From Symbiodinium natans (lineage: Eukaryota; Sar; Dinophyceae; Suessiales; Symbiodiniaceae), in NCBI GenBank assembly GCA_905221605.1, contig CAJNDS010000979.1, positions 758,319 through 812,318 on the forward strand: DNA of 54,000 nucleotides, given 5' to 3'. How positions within the stretch are numbered: position 1 is the first letter of the stretch; each line of letters opens with the position of its first letter. Shown piece by piece: positions 18,618 to 29,500 of this stretch. Under the pieces are notes generated by a model. The model was not told where the DNA came from and made no database searches. It saw nothing but the letters and a program-made list of their open reading frames with translations. Both the position numbers and the translations under genes were made by a program.

Positions 18618-19601
18618 GAATTTAAATAATTCAAAGAATTCAAAGAATTCAAAGAATTCAAATATTTGAATTCTTAACCCCATTTGAATTATTTAAATAG
18701 TAGTCCAGAATTCAAAGAATTCAAAGAATTCAAATATTTGAATTCTTAACCCCATTTGAATTATTTAAATAGGGGTCCTGAATTCAAAGAATTGAAAGAA
18801 TTCAAATATTTGAATTCTGAACCCCATTTGAATTATTTAAATAGGGGTTCAGAATTCAAATAATTCAAAGAATTCAAATCAATTAAAGAAAAATGGGAGA
18901 CAACCCTATTTAAATAATTCAAAGAATTCAAAGAATGCAAAGAATTCAAAGAATTCAAATATTTGAATTCTGAACCCCATTTGAATTATTTAAATCGGGG
19001 TCCAGAATTCAAAGAATTCAAAGAATTCAAATATTTGAATTCTGAAGCCCATTTGAATTATTTAAATAGGGGTTCAGAATTCAAAGAATTCAAAGAATTC
19101 AAATATTTGAATTCTTTAAATTATTTGAATTCTTTGAATTCTTTGAATTATTCAAATGGTGGTTCTTTGGTCGGGATCCCAGATATGATTTGAATTCTGT
19201 AGCCGATTTGAATTATTTAAATAGGGGTTCAGAATTCAAAGAATTCAAAGAATTCAAATATTTGAATTCTGAACCCCATTTGAATTCTTTAAATAGGGGT
19301 TCAGAATTCAAATAATTCAACGAATTCAAATCGATTAAAGAAAAATGGGAGGCAACCCTATTTACATAATTCAAAGAATTCAAAGAATTCAAAGAATTCA
19401 AATATTTGAATTCTGAACCCCATTTGAATTATTTCAATAGGGGTCCAGAATTCAAAGAATTCAAAGAATTCAAATATTTGAATTCTGAACCCCATTTGAA
19501 TTATTTAAATAGGGGTTCAGAATTCAAAGAATTCAAATTTGAATTCTTTAAATTATTTGGAATTCTTGAATTCTTTTGAATTATTCAAATGGTGGTTCTT
19601 T
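18618..19601. repeat. Palindromic GAATTC satellite, block 1
   Basis: Units of AATTCAAAGAATTCAAA alternate with AATATTTGAATTC and with the foldback GAACCCCATTTGAATTATTT / AAATAGGGGTTC. Nearly every part is its own reverse complement at short range. A spacer TTCAAATGGTGGTTCTTTGG marks the higher-order unit. Block 2 is at 23533-25706. Repeated FKEFKEF / YLNSLNS reading frames are by-products of the repeat. Confidence 0.95.
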
Positions 19602-19813
19602 GGTCGGGGCCACCGCCCCCTGACCTGAACAGTTTTAAGGGTTCGCTAGCTTTCAGGGCTCCCCCCCACCCCAAGCCATACACCCCAAACCTTCAACCCT
19701 TAAACCCAAACCCCAAAACCAAAACACCCTCGCCCTAAAACCTAAACCATCCCCCCCCCCCCCCCAACAAAAACAGCAAAAAAGAGTAATAGAGACAAAA
19801 TTCTTTCTATCAG

Positions 19814-19850
19814 GCCCTGGTGGCGCACCAGCTTGGCACGCTGGCAGCAA
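19814..19850 (+). CDS. Possible micro-exon
   Basis: Between TTTCTATCAG and A|GTGCAAG the frame reads ALVAHQLGTLAA. Both splice sites are good; nothing else supports it. Confidence 0.2.
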
Positions 19851-19879
19851 GTGCAAGCCCTAAGCCCTAAACCTTAAAT

Positions 19880-20400
19880 GGGTTTACTGATAACGGCACT
19901 CATGAGCACATCCCCCAAATTATAGGTTTCATTCCATTAGTCTTGGTCTTGGAAAGGGAGAAAGAATGATACAAATGCTGCGCTTATTCATCAGGAAAGT
20001 TCACTCACTGCGTTCTCTTTTACCCCTATTTATATGGGTTATTCACCCAACATTTGGTTTTGAACATAGAATTGCAAGCCAGATAAGATATTATTCAGGT
20101 TTTTGGTCTCATACAGATATTAATTATGCTACAGGACCTCTCTTTACTGTTCGAAGAAGGAGATATAGTATCATGAATATCGTATCTCGTTCAAATAGAC
20201 TTCGTACGTTAATCATATTGGTATTATGGCAAACTTCGTGCGTGTAATAATATTAATAGTGTACGAACGAAGTTATTGCGGCCCCGTTAAAATTAAAAAT
20301 GGTACGGCCGCATTAATAGCCAAAATATTGTGTGCCGGGCGTTTACTTGCTTCTTTTGCCCGGCGGTATAATATAATAAGTGAACGAACTAAACAATTAT
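19880..20400 (+). other. AT-rich insert, organelle-like
   Basis: Composition shifts sharply to AT. Two GC-rich hairpins stand out: GCGGCC..GT with AC.GGCCGC at about 20278-20312, and GCCGGGC with GCCCGGC at about 20334-20367. An inverted pair around ACTTCGTACG also occurs. GC-rich hairpins in AT-rich DNA are typical of mitochondrial DNA in several algae and dinoflagellates, so a nuclear copy of organelle DNA is the leading idea; no rRNA or known organelle protein was recognised. Confidence 0.4.
19966..20247 (+). CDS. 93-codon ORF in the organelle-like insert
   Basis: The ATG-started frame reads MIQMLRLFIRKVHSLRSLLP, then PLFIWVIHPTFGFEHRIA, with an Arg-rich tract (FTVRRRRYS) and a hydrophobic end. 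It is open upstream of the ATG for about 17 codons. It uses AT-rich codons unlike the neighbourhood. It is not recognised as cytochrome b, cox1 or cox3. Confidence 0.3.
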   Translation: MIQMLRLFIRKVHSLRSLLPLFIWVIHPTFGFEHRIASQIRYYSGFWSHTDINYATGPLFTVRRRRYSIMNIVSRSNRLRTLIILVLWQTSCV

Positions 20401-20463
20401 GAGTCCTCATAAACTCTAAACCCTAAGCCCGCAAATCCCTAAACCCCTCTCCCAATGCTGCAG

Positions 20464-20526
20464 GCGGGTGCCGGTTCCCGCCCGGCTTGCGGCCGTGGCT
20501 GGAGCGCGTGTTTGCTAAGACAGGCG
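20464..20526 (+). CDS. Possible exon
   Basis: After ATGCTGCAG the frame reads GCRFPPGLRPWLERVFAKTG to G|GTTTGGG. A GC donor at 20524 is an alternative end. No family recognised. Confidence 0.35.
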
Positions 20527-20717
20527 GTTTGGGGTTTAAGGTCGGTTTAGGGTTTAGGATTCAGGGCCAAGATTCCAAGACATCAGGGTTTCGGCTTTGG
20601 TCTCGCGTTCGAGTCTTCATGCATCCCAACAAAATTTGAAGCTCTTCTTGTCAGGCACGGACATGTGCCAGGAAACCCGCGTCTCCGGCCCAGTGCGAGG
20701 GGGGGGGGGGGGTAACC

Positions 20718-20842
20718 TAAACCCTAAACCCTAAGCCCTAAGCCCTAAGCCCTACACCCTAAACCCTAAACCCTAAACCCTAAGCCCTAAACCCTAAGCC
20801 CTAAGCCCTAAACCCTAAACCCTAAACCTTAAACCCTAAACA
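20718..20842 (-). repeat. CCCTAAA array with CCCTAAG variants
   Basis: About seventeen heptamers; shorter arrays follow near 20990-21060 and 21080-21115. Confidence 0.9.
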
Positions 20843-21314
20843 TCTCTTTCATATATAAATTAAATTTTAGTGAGTTACTGGGCAAGGTCATTTTTTACTG
20901 GGCAAGGTCGTTCGGTCCAAAAAAACGACCACGTGAGCCTGTAAAGCGTGCAATCCCCACGTTGCAACTGAACCCGTCTGCTAAACCCTAGACCCTAAAA
21001 CCTAAACCCTAAACCGTAACCCTAAGCCCTAAACCCTACTAAACCCTAAACCCTTCATGCATGGCCACAGCCCTAACCCCTAAACCCTAAACCCGAAACC
21101 CTAAACCCTAAACCCCTTGATCACAGCATGGCTGCTGGGTTGCCTGAGGCTTTCCTGCGCTTCTGGCTGCAAAAACAAAAGACGGTGCCACCCCGGGAAT
21201 TTAGGGTTTAGGGTTTAGAGTTCGTTTCGCGCGTCAAACAAAGTAGCAGGGGGCTTGTGTTCAGGAAGGTAGGATGAGTATTTCGGGTTTGACCCGTGGA
21301 GATGGGAGATAAAC

Positions 21315-21584
21315 GTGACGTTTGGAAAGAAATTATATATCCCGGCTCTGGTCGCTGTTTTATCCATAGCTGGAGCTGTACAACTCATCAGAGTCAGAGT
21401 AGCTTCCACATCTTCCACTCTCAGAGACGGAAGTCATTGCAGCAAAAAGTGGGTTTGCAGAAGCTGGGGATGTACGGATGGAAGCTTCTTCTTGAGATTG
21501 CCTGGGTATTGGTTCTGGCTTTACAGGGGTAGCTTACGGCTTTTTGGGCTGAAGGCCTGGCACGCCCTTGTCAGACCAATCTGA
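21315..21584 (+). CDS. Open frame with N-terminal hydrophobic segment
   Basis: The frame begins TFGKKLYIPALVAVLSIAGA and continues through STSSTLRDGSHCSKKW to a TGA at 21582-21584. The hydrophobic stretch resembles a signal anchor. An overlapping ATG frame (MEMGDKRDVWKEI) and a minus frame are also open, so coding status is uncertain. Confidence 0.3.
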   Translation: MTFGKKLYIPALVAVLSIAGAVQLIRVRVASTSSTLRDGSHCSKKWVCRSWGCTDGSFFLRLPGYWFWLYRGSLRLFGLKAWHALVRPI

Positions 21585-21730
21585 GCCCCATCCTGCAGTG
21601 GGCACCCAGCAGCAATCCATGGAGTATCGGTTACCTGTGCCCGGAGTATTGCTTTGCACGTCCCATCCCTTAATCCCTAATCCCTAAACCCTAAGCCCTA
21701 AGCCCTAAGCCCAAAGCCCCAAGCCCTAAG

Positions 21731-21832
21731 TCCGAGCGTAATGCGGACAGGCCAACCTTTGGCACGTGGACTGGGGAGCCCAGCCGGTTCCGTCAAAGGA
21801 AGACGTTCGGATTCTTCGCGGCACGATTTCGG
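21731..21832 (+). CDS. Probable exon, paralogue of 22244-22305
   Basis: The exon starts after CCCTAAG and ends CGG|GTTTAGGG. It reads SERNADRPTFGTWTGEPSRF then RQRKTFGFFAARFR. The second copy ends SKTGFFAARFR at the same donor. Conservation of this frame in two places supports coding. The donor is the first heptamer of the following TTTAGGG tract. Confidence 0.5.
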
Positions 21833-22243
21833 GTTTAGGGTTTAGGGTTTCAGGTTTGGGGTTTGGTTTTGTGAGCTTGTGAGTTGCAGCTATTCAAGGA
21901 CCGGGGGGGGAAGTAATTGAGATTGAAATCCAGATTTTGCAGGGGTGAGGGTTTAGGATTTCGGGTGCATGGAATTCGGATTCAGGGTTCAGGGTACTCA
22001 GAACCCAAAACCTTGAAAGCCTGATTGAAGCAGCTTTTAAGCGTAAACACACTTCAAAAAGACACATAATTGGGGTTCAGGGTTACGGCTGCTTCATCTA
22101 GACCATGTGATAGCCTAAGGTTAACCCGAAACCCTCAGCCGAACCCACATAACCTCTTATGGCAACCCAAGGTCCAGCCAAGTCAGTGCACTACTGGAAA
22201 TCTTATACCCAAACCCCAAACCCCAAACCCCCCAAACCAAAAG

Positions 22244-22305
22244 CCCTGGCCCCTGAGCCACTGAGGAGGGGATCCAAGACCGGATTCTTTGCGGCACGAT
22301 TTCGG
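22244..22305 (+). CDS. Probable exon, second FFAARFR copy
   Basis: After CAAAAG the frame reads ALAPEPLRRGSKTGFFAARF and ends CGG|GTTTAGGG. It shares the last ten residues and the heptamer donor with 21731-21832; the upstream part differs. Confidence 0.45.
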
Positions 22306-22602
22306 GTTTAGGGTTTAGGGCTTCGGGTTTGGGATTTGGGTTTGGGGTTTGAGTTAGCAAGTTAAGGGCTTTTATGGGTCTTTGTTTAGGACTCGGGAGG
22401 GTTATGTAGCTTTGTAGGGGGTGATGGGCTTTAGGATTCGGGATCTACACAAGGGGGTGGAGGGTTTGGGCTTTAAGGAACTTAAGCAGCACCCCTTTTT
22501 TTCGGGGGGGGGGGGGTTAGGCTAAGGAGGGGCTGGGGTTTGTTTAGAGGTTCCTCAAGTTTGGGAGTTTTGGTTTGGCGCTGTTCTTAAGCAAACACCC
22601 AG

Positions 22603-22687
22603 GCCTCGACGGCCTCGCCATCACGGGGCGTGCTTCTTCAGTGCTGCGAGGCCAGAAGTGCCTGGGGTTTGCGTGGGCACCAGCACG
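22603..22687 (+). CDS. Possible exon with heptamer donor
   Basis: Between ACACCCAG and G|GTTTAGG the frame reads LDGLAITGRASSVLRGQK and CLGFAWAPA. The donor again lies in a TTTAGGG tract. Confidence 0.4.
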
Positions 22688-22914
22688 GTTTAGGGTTTAG
22701 GGTTTAGGGTTTAGGTTTTATTATCTTTAATATGTCTCTTTAGGAATTCGGGTCGGGCGAAGGGCTTGGGGTTCAGGATTTGGGCAGGTAATTCAGGATT
22801 TTGAACGGTTTCCCTCAGCCTCTTCAGCTTTTGAGCACGCTCTAGGGTTTAGGGTTTAGGGTTTAGGGTTTAGGGCAGTTTAGGGTTTAGGGTTTAGGGT
22901 TTAGGGCTGGGTAG

Positions 22915-23073
22915 TCTGTGTCACATTTCGAGCAGGGATTCTTCGCCGTCTGCGTGGACGATCGTCTTGGTGATTGTTTGGGCTCCTGCATGTGGGTTTT
23001 GGAGGTATCCATGGGGCTTCCTGGGTTTGTAGGGGTTACGCGTCGGCACACTGAGAGCGCAGATGGAAGATGA
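22915..23073 (+). CDS. Probable terminal exon, 52 codons
   Basis: It starts after a TTTAGGG array ending GGGTAG and stops at TGA 23071-23073. It reads SVSHFEQGFFAVCVDDRLGD, CLGSCMWVLEVSMGLPGF and VGVTRRHTESADGR. No family recognised. Minus-strand frames over the same bases are more repetitive and less likely. Confidence 0.45.
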   Translation, partial: SVSHFEQGFFAVCVDDRLGDCLGSCMWVLEVSMGLPGFVGVTRRHTESADGR

Positions 23074-23304
23074 TGAGGCATCTACAGGGTATCTAAGGAG
23101 CCAAAAGGACACGTATGAGGCCTCGAGCCCAAAGCCTTAGGCAAGCTGTAGTCTCGGTACCCATGAACCTCCAAAAGCCCGACTGAAGCCACACAACCTA
23201 CCCCGTTCTTACGGTTCATTGGGCCCCAATCTCCCTGAACGAAACCCTAAACCCTAAACCCTTTTTGAGCCCTAAACCCTGAACATTAAACCCTAGTAGC
23301 GCAG

Positions 23305-23403
23305 GGCACTATATTTATCACTTTCGAGCCGAAGGCTTGCCACCCAAGCCCATGGCGCTGCGAGGCAACTGGACTTGCGGGCCCCGAGCAGGGCGTGTTT
23401 CAG
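23305..23403 (+). CDS. Possible exon
   Basis: Between TAGCGCAG and CAG|GTTTCT the frame reads HYIYHFRAEGLPPKPMALR and GNWTCGPRAGRVS. Good splice sites, unknown family. Confidence 0.4.
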
Positions 23404-23411
23404 GTTTCTGG

Positions 23412-23532
23412 GAACCCTAAACCCTAAGCCCTAAACCCTAAACCCTAAACCCTAAACCCCAAACCCTAAACCCTAAACCCTAAACCCTAAACCCTAACCC
23501 CTAACCCCTAAACCCCTAAACCCCTAAACCCT
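23412..23532 (-). repeat. CCCTAAA array abutting the satellite
   Basis: About seventeen heptamers with CCCCTAA variants run straight into satellite block 2. Confidence 0.95.
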
Positions 23533-25706
23533 GAAATATTTGAATTCTGAACCCCATTTGAATTATTTAAATAGGGGTTCGGAATTCAAAGAATTCAAAG
23601 AATTCAAATATTTGAATTCTTTGAATTATTTGAATTCTTTGAATTCTTTGAATTCTTTGAATTATTCAAATGGTGGTTCTTTGGTCGGGATCCCAGATAT
23701 GATTTGAATTCTGAAGCCGATTTGAATTATTTAAATAGGGGTTCAGAATTCAAAGAATTCAAAGAATTCAAATATTTGAATTCTGAACCCCATTTGAATT
23801 ATTTAAATAGGGGTTCAGAATTCAAATAATTCAACGAATTCAAATCGATTAAAGAAAAATGGGAGGCAACCCTATTTAAAAAATTCAAAGAATTCAAAGA
23901 ATTCAAAGAATTCAAATATTGAATTCTGAAGCCCTTTTGAATTATTTAAATAGGGGTCCAGAATTCAAAGAAGAATTCAAAGAATTCAAATATTTGAATT
24001 CTGAACCCCATTTGAATTATTTAAATAGGGGTTCAGAATTCAAAGAATTCAAAGCTTTCAAATATTTGAATTCTTTAAACTACTTGAATTCTTTGAATTC
24101 TTTGAATTATTCAAATGGTGGTTCTTTGGTCGGGATCCCAGATATGATTTGAATTCTGAAGCCGATTTGAATTATTTAAATAGGGGTTCAGAATTCAAAG
24201 AATTCAAAGAATTCAAATATTTGAATTCTGAACCCCATTTGAATTATTTAAATAGGGGTTCAGAATTCAAATAATTCAAAGAATTCAAATCGGTTAAAGA
24301 AAAATGGGAGGCAACCCTATTTAAAAAATTCAAAGAATTCAAAGAATTCAAAGAATTCAAATATTCGAATTCTGAACCCCATTTGAATTATTTAAGCAGG
24401 GGCCCAGAATTCAAAGAATTCAAAGAATTCAAAGAATTCAAATATTTGAATTCTGAACCCCATTTGAATTATTTAAATAGGGGTTCAGAATTCAAAGAAT
24501 TCAAAGCTTTCAAATATTTGAATTCTTTAAACTACTTGAATTCTTTGAATTCTTTGAATTATTCAAATGGTGGTTCTTTGGTCGGGATCCCAGATATGAT
24601 TTGAATTCTGAAGCCGATTTGAATTATTTAAATAGGGGTCCAGAATTCAAAGAATTCAAAGAATTCAAATATTTGAATTCTGAACCCCATTTGAATCATT
24701 TAAATAGGGGTTCAGAATTCAAATAATTCAACGAATTCAAATCGATTAAAGAAAAATGGGAGGCAACCCTATTTAAATAATTCAAAGAAATCGAAGAATT
24801 CAAAGAATTCAAAGAATTCAAATATTTGAATTCTGAACCCCATTTGAATTATTTAAATAGGGGTCCAGAATTCAAAGAATTCAAAGAATTCAAATATTTG
24901 AATTCTGAACCCCATTTGAATTATTTAAATAGGGGTTCGGAATTCAAAGAATTCAAAGAATTCAAATATTTGAATTCTTTGAATTATTTGAATTCTTTGA
25001 ATTCTTTGAATTATTCAAATGGTGGTTCTGTGGTCGGGATCCCAGATATGATTTGAATTCTGAAGCCGATTTGAATTATTTAAATAGGGGTTCAGAATTC
25101 AAAGAATTCAAATATTTGAATTCTGAACCCCATTTGAATTATTTAAATAGGGGTTCAGAATTCAAATAATTCAACGAATTCAAATCGATTAAAGAAAAAT
25201 GGGAGGCAACCCTATTTAAATAATTCAAAGAATTCAAAGAAGTCAAGGAATTCAAAGAATTCAAAGAATTCAAATATTTGAATTCTGAACCCCATTTGAA
25301 TTATTTAAATAGGGGTCCAGAATTCAAAGAATTCAAAGAATTCAAATATTTGAATTCTGAACCCCATTTGAATTATTTAAACAGGGGTTCCGAATTCAAA
25401 GAATTCAAAGAATTCAAATATTTGAATTCTTTGAATTATTTGAATTCTTTGAATTCTTTGAATTATTCAAATGGTGGTTCTTTGGTCGGGATCCTGGATA
25501 TGATTTGAATTCTGAAGCCGATTTGAATTATTTAAATAGGGGTCCAGAATTCAAAGAATTCAAATATTTGAATTCTGAACCCCGTTTGAATTATTTAAAT
25601 AGGGGTTCAGAATTCAAATAATTCATTGAATTATTCAAATGGTGATTCTTCCTCTCGGGACGGTGGATGTGATTTGAATTCTGAGACCCCATTTGAATTA
25701 TTTAAA
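23533..25706. repeat. Palindromic GAATTC satellite, block 2
   Basis: The units are those of block 1, now organised in a clear higher-order repeat of about 452-464 bp: the spacer TTCAAATGGTGGTTCTTTGG plus GGGATCCCAGATATGATTTG and the segment AAATGGGAGGCAACCCTATT recur once per unit. About four and a half higher-order units. Non-coding. Confidence 0.95.
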
Positions 25707-25707
25707 T

Positions 25708-26152
25708 AGGGCGGCAGAGGGTAGGACAACATTTGTGGGTCAAAATTTGCCGGGGTCCCCTTGGCGCCCTGCAAAAGTCCTGCAAATACCATACAAAACG
25801 GCAGAGGGTAGGAACAACATTTGTGGGTCAAAATTTGCCGGGATCCCCTTGGCGCCCCGCAAAAGTCCTGCAAATACCACACAAAACGGCAGAGGGTAGG
25901 AACAACATTTGTGGGTCAAAATTTGCCGGGATCCCCTTGGCGCCCTGCAAAAGTCCTGCAAATACCACACAAAACGGCAGAGGATAGGAACAACATTTGT
26001 GGGTCAAAATTTGCCGGGATCTCCTTGGCGCCGTGCACAAGTCCTGCAAACACCACACAAACCGGGAAAAGGTAGGAACAACATTTGCCGGTCAAAACTT
26101 GCCGAGATCCCCTTGGCGCCCTGGGACAGTCCTGCAAATACCACACAAAACG
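25708..26152 (+). repeat. 88-bp tandem repeat, five copies
   Basis: Each unit has GGCAGAGGGTAGGAACAACA, TTTGTGGGTCAAAATTTGCC and CCCTTGGCGCCCTGCAAAAG. Copies start near 25710, 25799, 25887, 25975 and 26063; the last is the most diverged. Because 88 is not a multiple of three, all frames are sampled and the long ORFs here are artefacts. Confidence 0.95.
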
Positions 26153-26960
26153 AACAACTTTGCGCCACCCCCCTCCCCCTCCCCTCCTCTCCCTCCTTCC
26201 TCCCCCTCTCCCCTTCCCCTCCCCCCTCCCCCCCCACGCACACACACAGGCGGTTAACAAATCCATTCCTCCCCCCCCCCCTCTCTTTTCCTTTCCCTTC
26301 CCATAATAATAGACTTATAAGGAAGCAAAGTGCATACAATTCGTTCATTTAATTTATAATTTTCATATTCATGCACGAAATGCACATTATAAGCCACTCG
26401 AAATATTTAAGAATTTACCCAATGTAATCCTCCTATTATCTCCAGATTTCATCCTCAATCTGAAGGGATTAAAGGAGGGACCCTTATAAGGGACCTTGGC
26501 CGTTATTTGGGGTCATTTCGGTGCTACTCAAACCTAACCCTTAAACCCTACACCCCAAACAGAGAGCCCAGTATCCCAGGATTCACAGGGGGGTTTAAGG
26601 TTTAGGGTTTCGGTTTAAAAGGGAACCGAGCCGTCCAACAAAGGAAACAAGGGCGTAACAGCTTGGAGTGTCGAGATGTTCGGGGGCCGACGAAAACCTA
26701 AAAAACTTGTAACTTCTAGGTCCCTGGAGAGGTCAACAGGATACATAGACAAAGTGTATATAGGCCGGGGGCAGGGGGTAGTACTCTCGGGAATGAAGGT
26801 TAGGGCTCACGGTGCAGGATTCAGAGTTGAGAGAGTATAGGCTTTCAGTATGTGGTTTAGAGGGTTGCCCTAGACCCGCAATCTTAAGAACATTGAAATT
26901 ATAAAAGTCAAAAGTAATGAAAGTAAACATTCGATAATGAAACTCAGTAATGGGAAATCC
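26153..26960. other. Low-complexity and unique DNA, no gene
   Basis: C/T-rich runs to about 26300, then AT-rich unique DNA. An inverted segment at about 26460-26530 (GACCCTTATAAGGGACC) resembles 36130-36180. Few heptamers near 26540-26610. Confidence 0.5.
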
Positions 26961-27170
26961 AGGATCCATTTCCTTTGGGACCTTGCAAAGGAATGGATTT
27001 GTTAACCGTATGTTTCTGCTTCAAGTCGATGAGAAAACCAAACGTGGTCAACAAATCCATTTCCTCTAAGACCTTCTAGGGAATGGATGCGTTAAACACG
27101 TTTCTGGTTCAGGCCAATAAGAAAACCATACGTGGTTAACAAATCCATCTCCTCTGGGCCCTTCCAAGAT
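26960..27170 (+). repeat. Imperfect repeat of about 80 bp, 2-3 copies
   Basis: AACAAATCCATTTCCTC and GAAAACCATACGTGGTTAAC recur. Confidence 0.75.
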
Positions 27171-27984
27171 TCCTCACAAGAGAAAATCCACGTTCACGTC
27201 AGAGCACAGATGGCGCAATGCGCCCCCGCCCCCTCCCCTCCCAGTCTTTACGTGCACCCACGCCCGCAGATTCAAGCATCGAGAATCACCAACATTCTTG
27301 CTCGACTTGATTTCGTAGGCGAAAGGTTCACTCAACGAATAAGTTTTGGTCCTAACCCTCAGACGAAAGGTTAGGAACAGGGTTTGGCTGAAGTAATAAA
27401 CGAACAAGCTTCAGGCATGGGATTCAGCGAGCAAGGTGTAAGCATAAAGCTACCAGCCCAAGAGTCCCGCCCCCCGGCCCTCCCCTTCCCCGCTCCCGCG
27501 ACCTCGTCCTGCCCAGGTGCTTGGTTCAGGAATCTAGACCTAATAGACCTCATTGTCTGGCACAAATCTAAACAAAAGACATCGAAAGGATACAGTGAAA
27601 ACGATGTATAGTTTCTTGAGTAGTTTCTGAAGGGAGTGCGCTAGACCATTACACCACACCCACACGTGAGTTGAGTGGGTGAGGGAGGGGTGTATTCCCT
27701 GAGTAGCCGTCAGGAGGTTCGTTCCGGGAACCCCCATCCTTGCCCACCCAGGAGAGTGTTAGAAAGGGGGGGGGGGGGGTTGCAGGCAGAATCTTAAGAA
27801 AGTGGCCGTCCCACATTGCAGTACCCAAAGTGTTGTTTAAAGCAGCCGCAAATCGCCCAAAATCCTCAATGAATTTGCTAACAGTGTTCTCGCTTCCGCG
27901 GGGTTACATAGAATTCACTTATCCTCATCACCCTATGCCCTCAAATACTTCCCAGTCTTACGGTTTGAGGATGTACATACAGCC
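27171..27984. other. Unique DNA, no firm gene
   Basis: One copy of the 28.3/28.45-kb repeat lies at about 27340-27445. On the minus strand, GGTGTAATGGTCTAGCGC near 27630-27655 resembles a tRNA D-arm, but no tRNA can be closed. Confidence 0.4.
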
Positions 27985-28195
27985 TGTATACCTACACGAA
28001 TGTGGACAGAAATTCTACCTTTTCATACAACACATACATCCTATATACCTACACGATGCGAGTAGAAATTCTACTTTTTCATACAACACATACACCTTTT
28101 ATACATGCACGATGTGGGTAGAAATTCTTCCTTTTCATACAACAAATACACACTATACACAAGCACATTGTGGGTAGTCATTCTACATGTTCTTT
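27985..28195 (+). repeat. 58-bp tandem repeat, about 3.6 copies
   Basis: Units share AGAAATTCTACCTTTTCATA and CAACACATACA. Confidence 0.85.
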
Positions 28196-28305
28196 GCATT
28201 TCCGCAGCAGGCAAGTCCTATACTTTGTAGGCATTGCGTAGAGAAAAGGCTCGCTCATTGTTTCCCCTAAGCCGTACTGAATTTCACTAAATCTTAAACA
28301 AAGAA

Positions 28306-28553
28306 CGTTTGGTCCAAACCCTCCAACAAACAAGGTTTAGGAATAGGGTTTTGCTTAAGTATTACACGAATAAGCTTCAGCCATAAGGTTCAGCGAGTAA
28401 GGTATAAGGCTTGGGCCGAAACATTAAACAGATCAGGCGAATAAGGTTTGGTCCTAACCCTTCGACGAGTAAGGTTTAGGAATGGGGTTTGGCTTAAGTA
28501 TTACACGAATAAGCTTCAGTCAGAAGGTTCAGGGAGTGGGTATAAGGCTTAGG
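28306..28553 (+). repeat. 147-bp direct repeat, two copies
   Basis: AAGTATTACACGAATAAGCT and AAGGTTTAGGAAT occur in both copies; a third, older copy is at 27340-27445. Confidence 0.8.
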
Positions 28554-29160
28554 GGCGTTGTGGTATGGCATGAATTGCCCTGAGACAGTTCCGATAGATC
28601 CGCCGCTTCTGTAGACGAAACATACAGGCGCAGTAGGTATTGTGGATACTTTGCGGTTGTATTTGTGCACTGGAAGGAAATTTGTTTTGACAGGAAGTGT
28701 GTTGTGGATACTTCGCTGCTATATTTCGGGCTAAGAAGGCTTCACGTGATTCAAGATGAGCTTCCTGACGTGTGCGCAGGGAGCCGGAGGAATGTGTAAA
28801 CACTATGAGGTTATATTTGAGATTGTATCGTGAGTTGGGTCCGGTAAAGAGTCAAGGTGGGGCTTCGGGAGGCAGAAAGGCATAAAAAGGGTGGATCCGG
28901 GGGGTGGGGGGGTGGGGGCCCTGACACACCCATTCCATACTCCACAATGTTATTGTTCTATGGCGCCAGAAGTGTAGAAACTATAGAATATAAATTATTG
29001 GGGCACGCCCACTCTATTCTCTCATCTGCTTTCACCCCTTTCCTCTCCTCGTTGCATGTCCTACCCTTCCCTCCCTCTCACACCCTCCCTAACTGAGAGG
29101 CAAGAGAAGAACAAGAGATGAAGAGAGCAGAGGGAAGACGAAGGTAGGGAAAGGAATTTG
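28554..29160. other. Unique DNA, no firm gene
   Basis: Two copies of a 90-bp segment (TTGTGGATACTT.GC) at about 28635-28735; a G-run at 28900. No convincing exon. Confidence 0.4.
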
Positions 29161-29249
29161 CACTTTCTCATCTAGCACCAGCTTACAGTTCTTCTTTTCC
29201 ATATTGTTTTTATCCCTTCTGGTCTCGTAATCTCTGTCTGTCTGCCTGT

Positions 29250-29252
29250 CCA

Positions 29253-29309
<57 letters not shown>

Positions 29310-29451
29310 CTTTTCTTTCTTCTCTCTTTCTCGCTCTATCTTTTTCTCTCTCTCACTCTCCCTCTCTCTCTTTCTTTTTTTGTTTTTTCTTCCTTCTTTC
29401 ATCTCCTTTCTTTCTGTGTTTATTTGATCTTTCTTTCTTTCCTTCTTTCTT

Positions 29452-29491
<40 letters not shown>

Positions 29492-29500
29492 GCTGTTTTT
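29250..29500. repeat. (TC)n polypyrimidine tracts
   Basis: Long TC runs at 29258-29306 and 29455-29485 with T/C-rich DNA between. The zone to 30100 alternates polypyrimidine and polypurine stretches; the ORFs in it are low-complexity. Confidence 0.9.

Noticed and set aside
18963-25508. ORFs of about 76 codons with FKEFKEF and YLNSLNS
   Set aside because: Translations of the GAATTC satellite.
25631-26352. ORFs of 76-147 codons
   Set aside because: Translations of the 88-bp tandem repeat and of C/T-rich low complexity.
27600-27735. tRNA-like segment on the minus strand
   Set aside because: A D-arm-like GGTGTAATGGTCTAGCGC is present, but no pairing anticodon stem, T-arm or acceptor stem can be closed.
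29172-29402. Minus-strand ORF rich in RERERE
   Set aside because: A translation of (TC)n microsatellite DNA.
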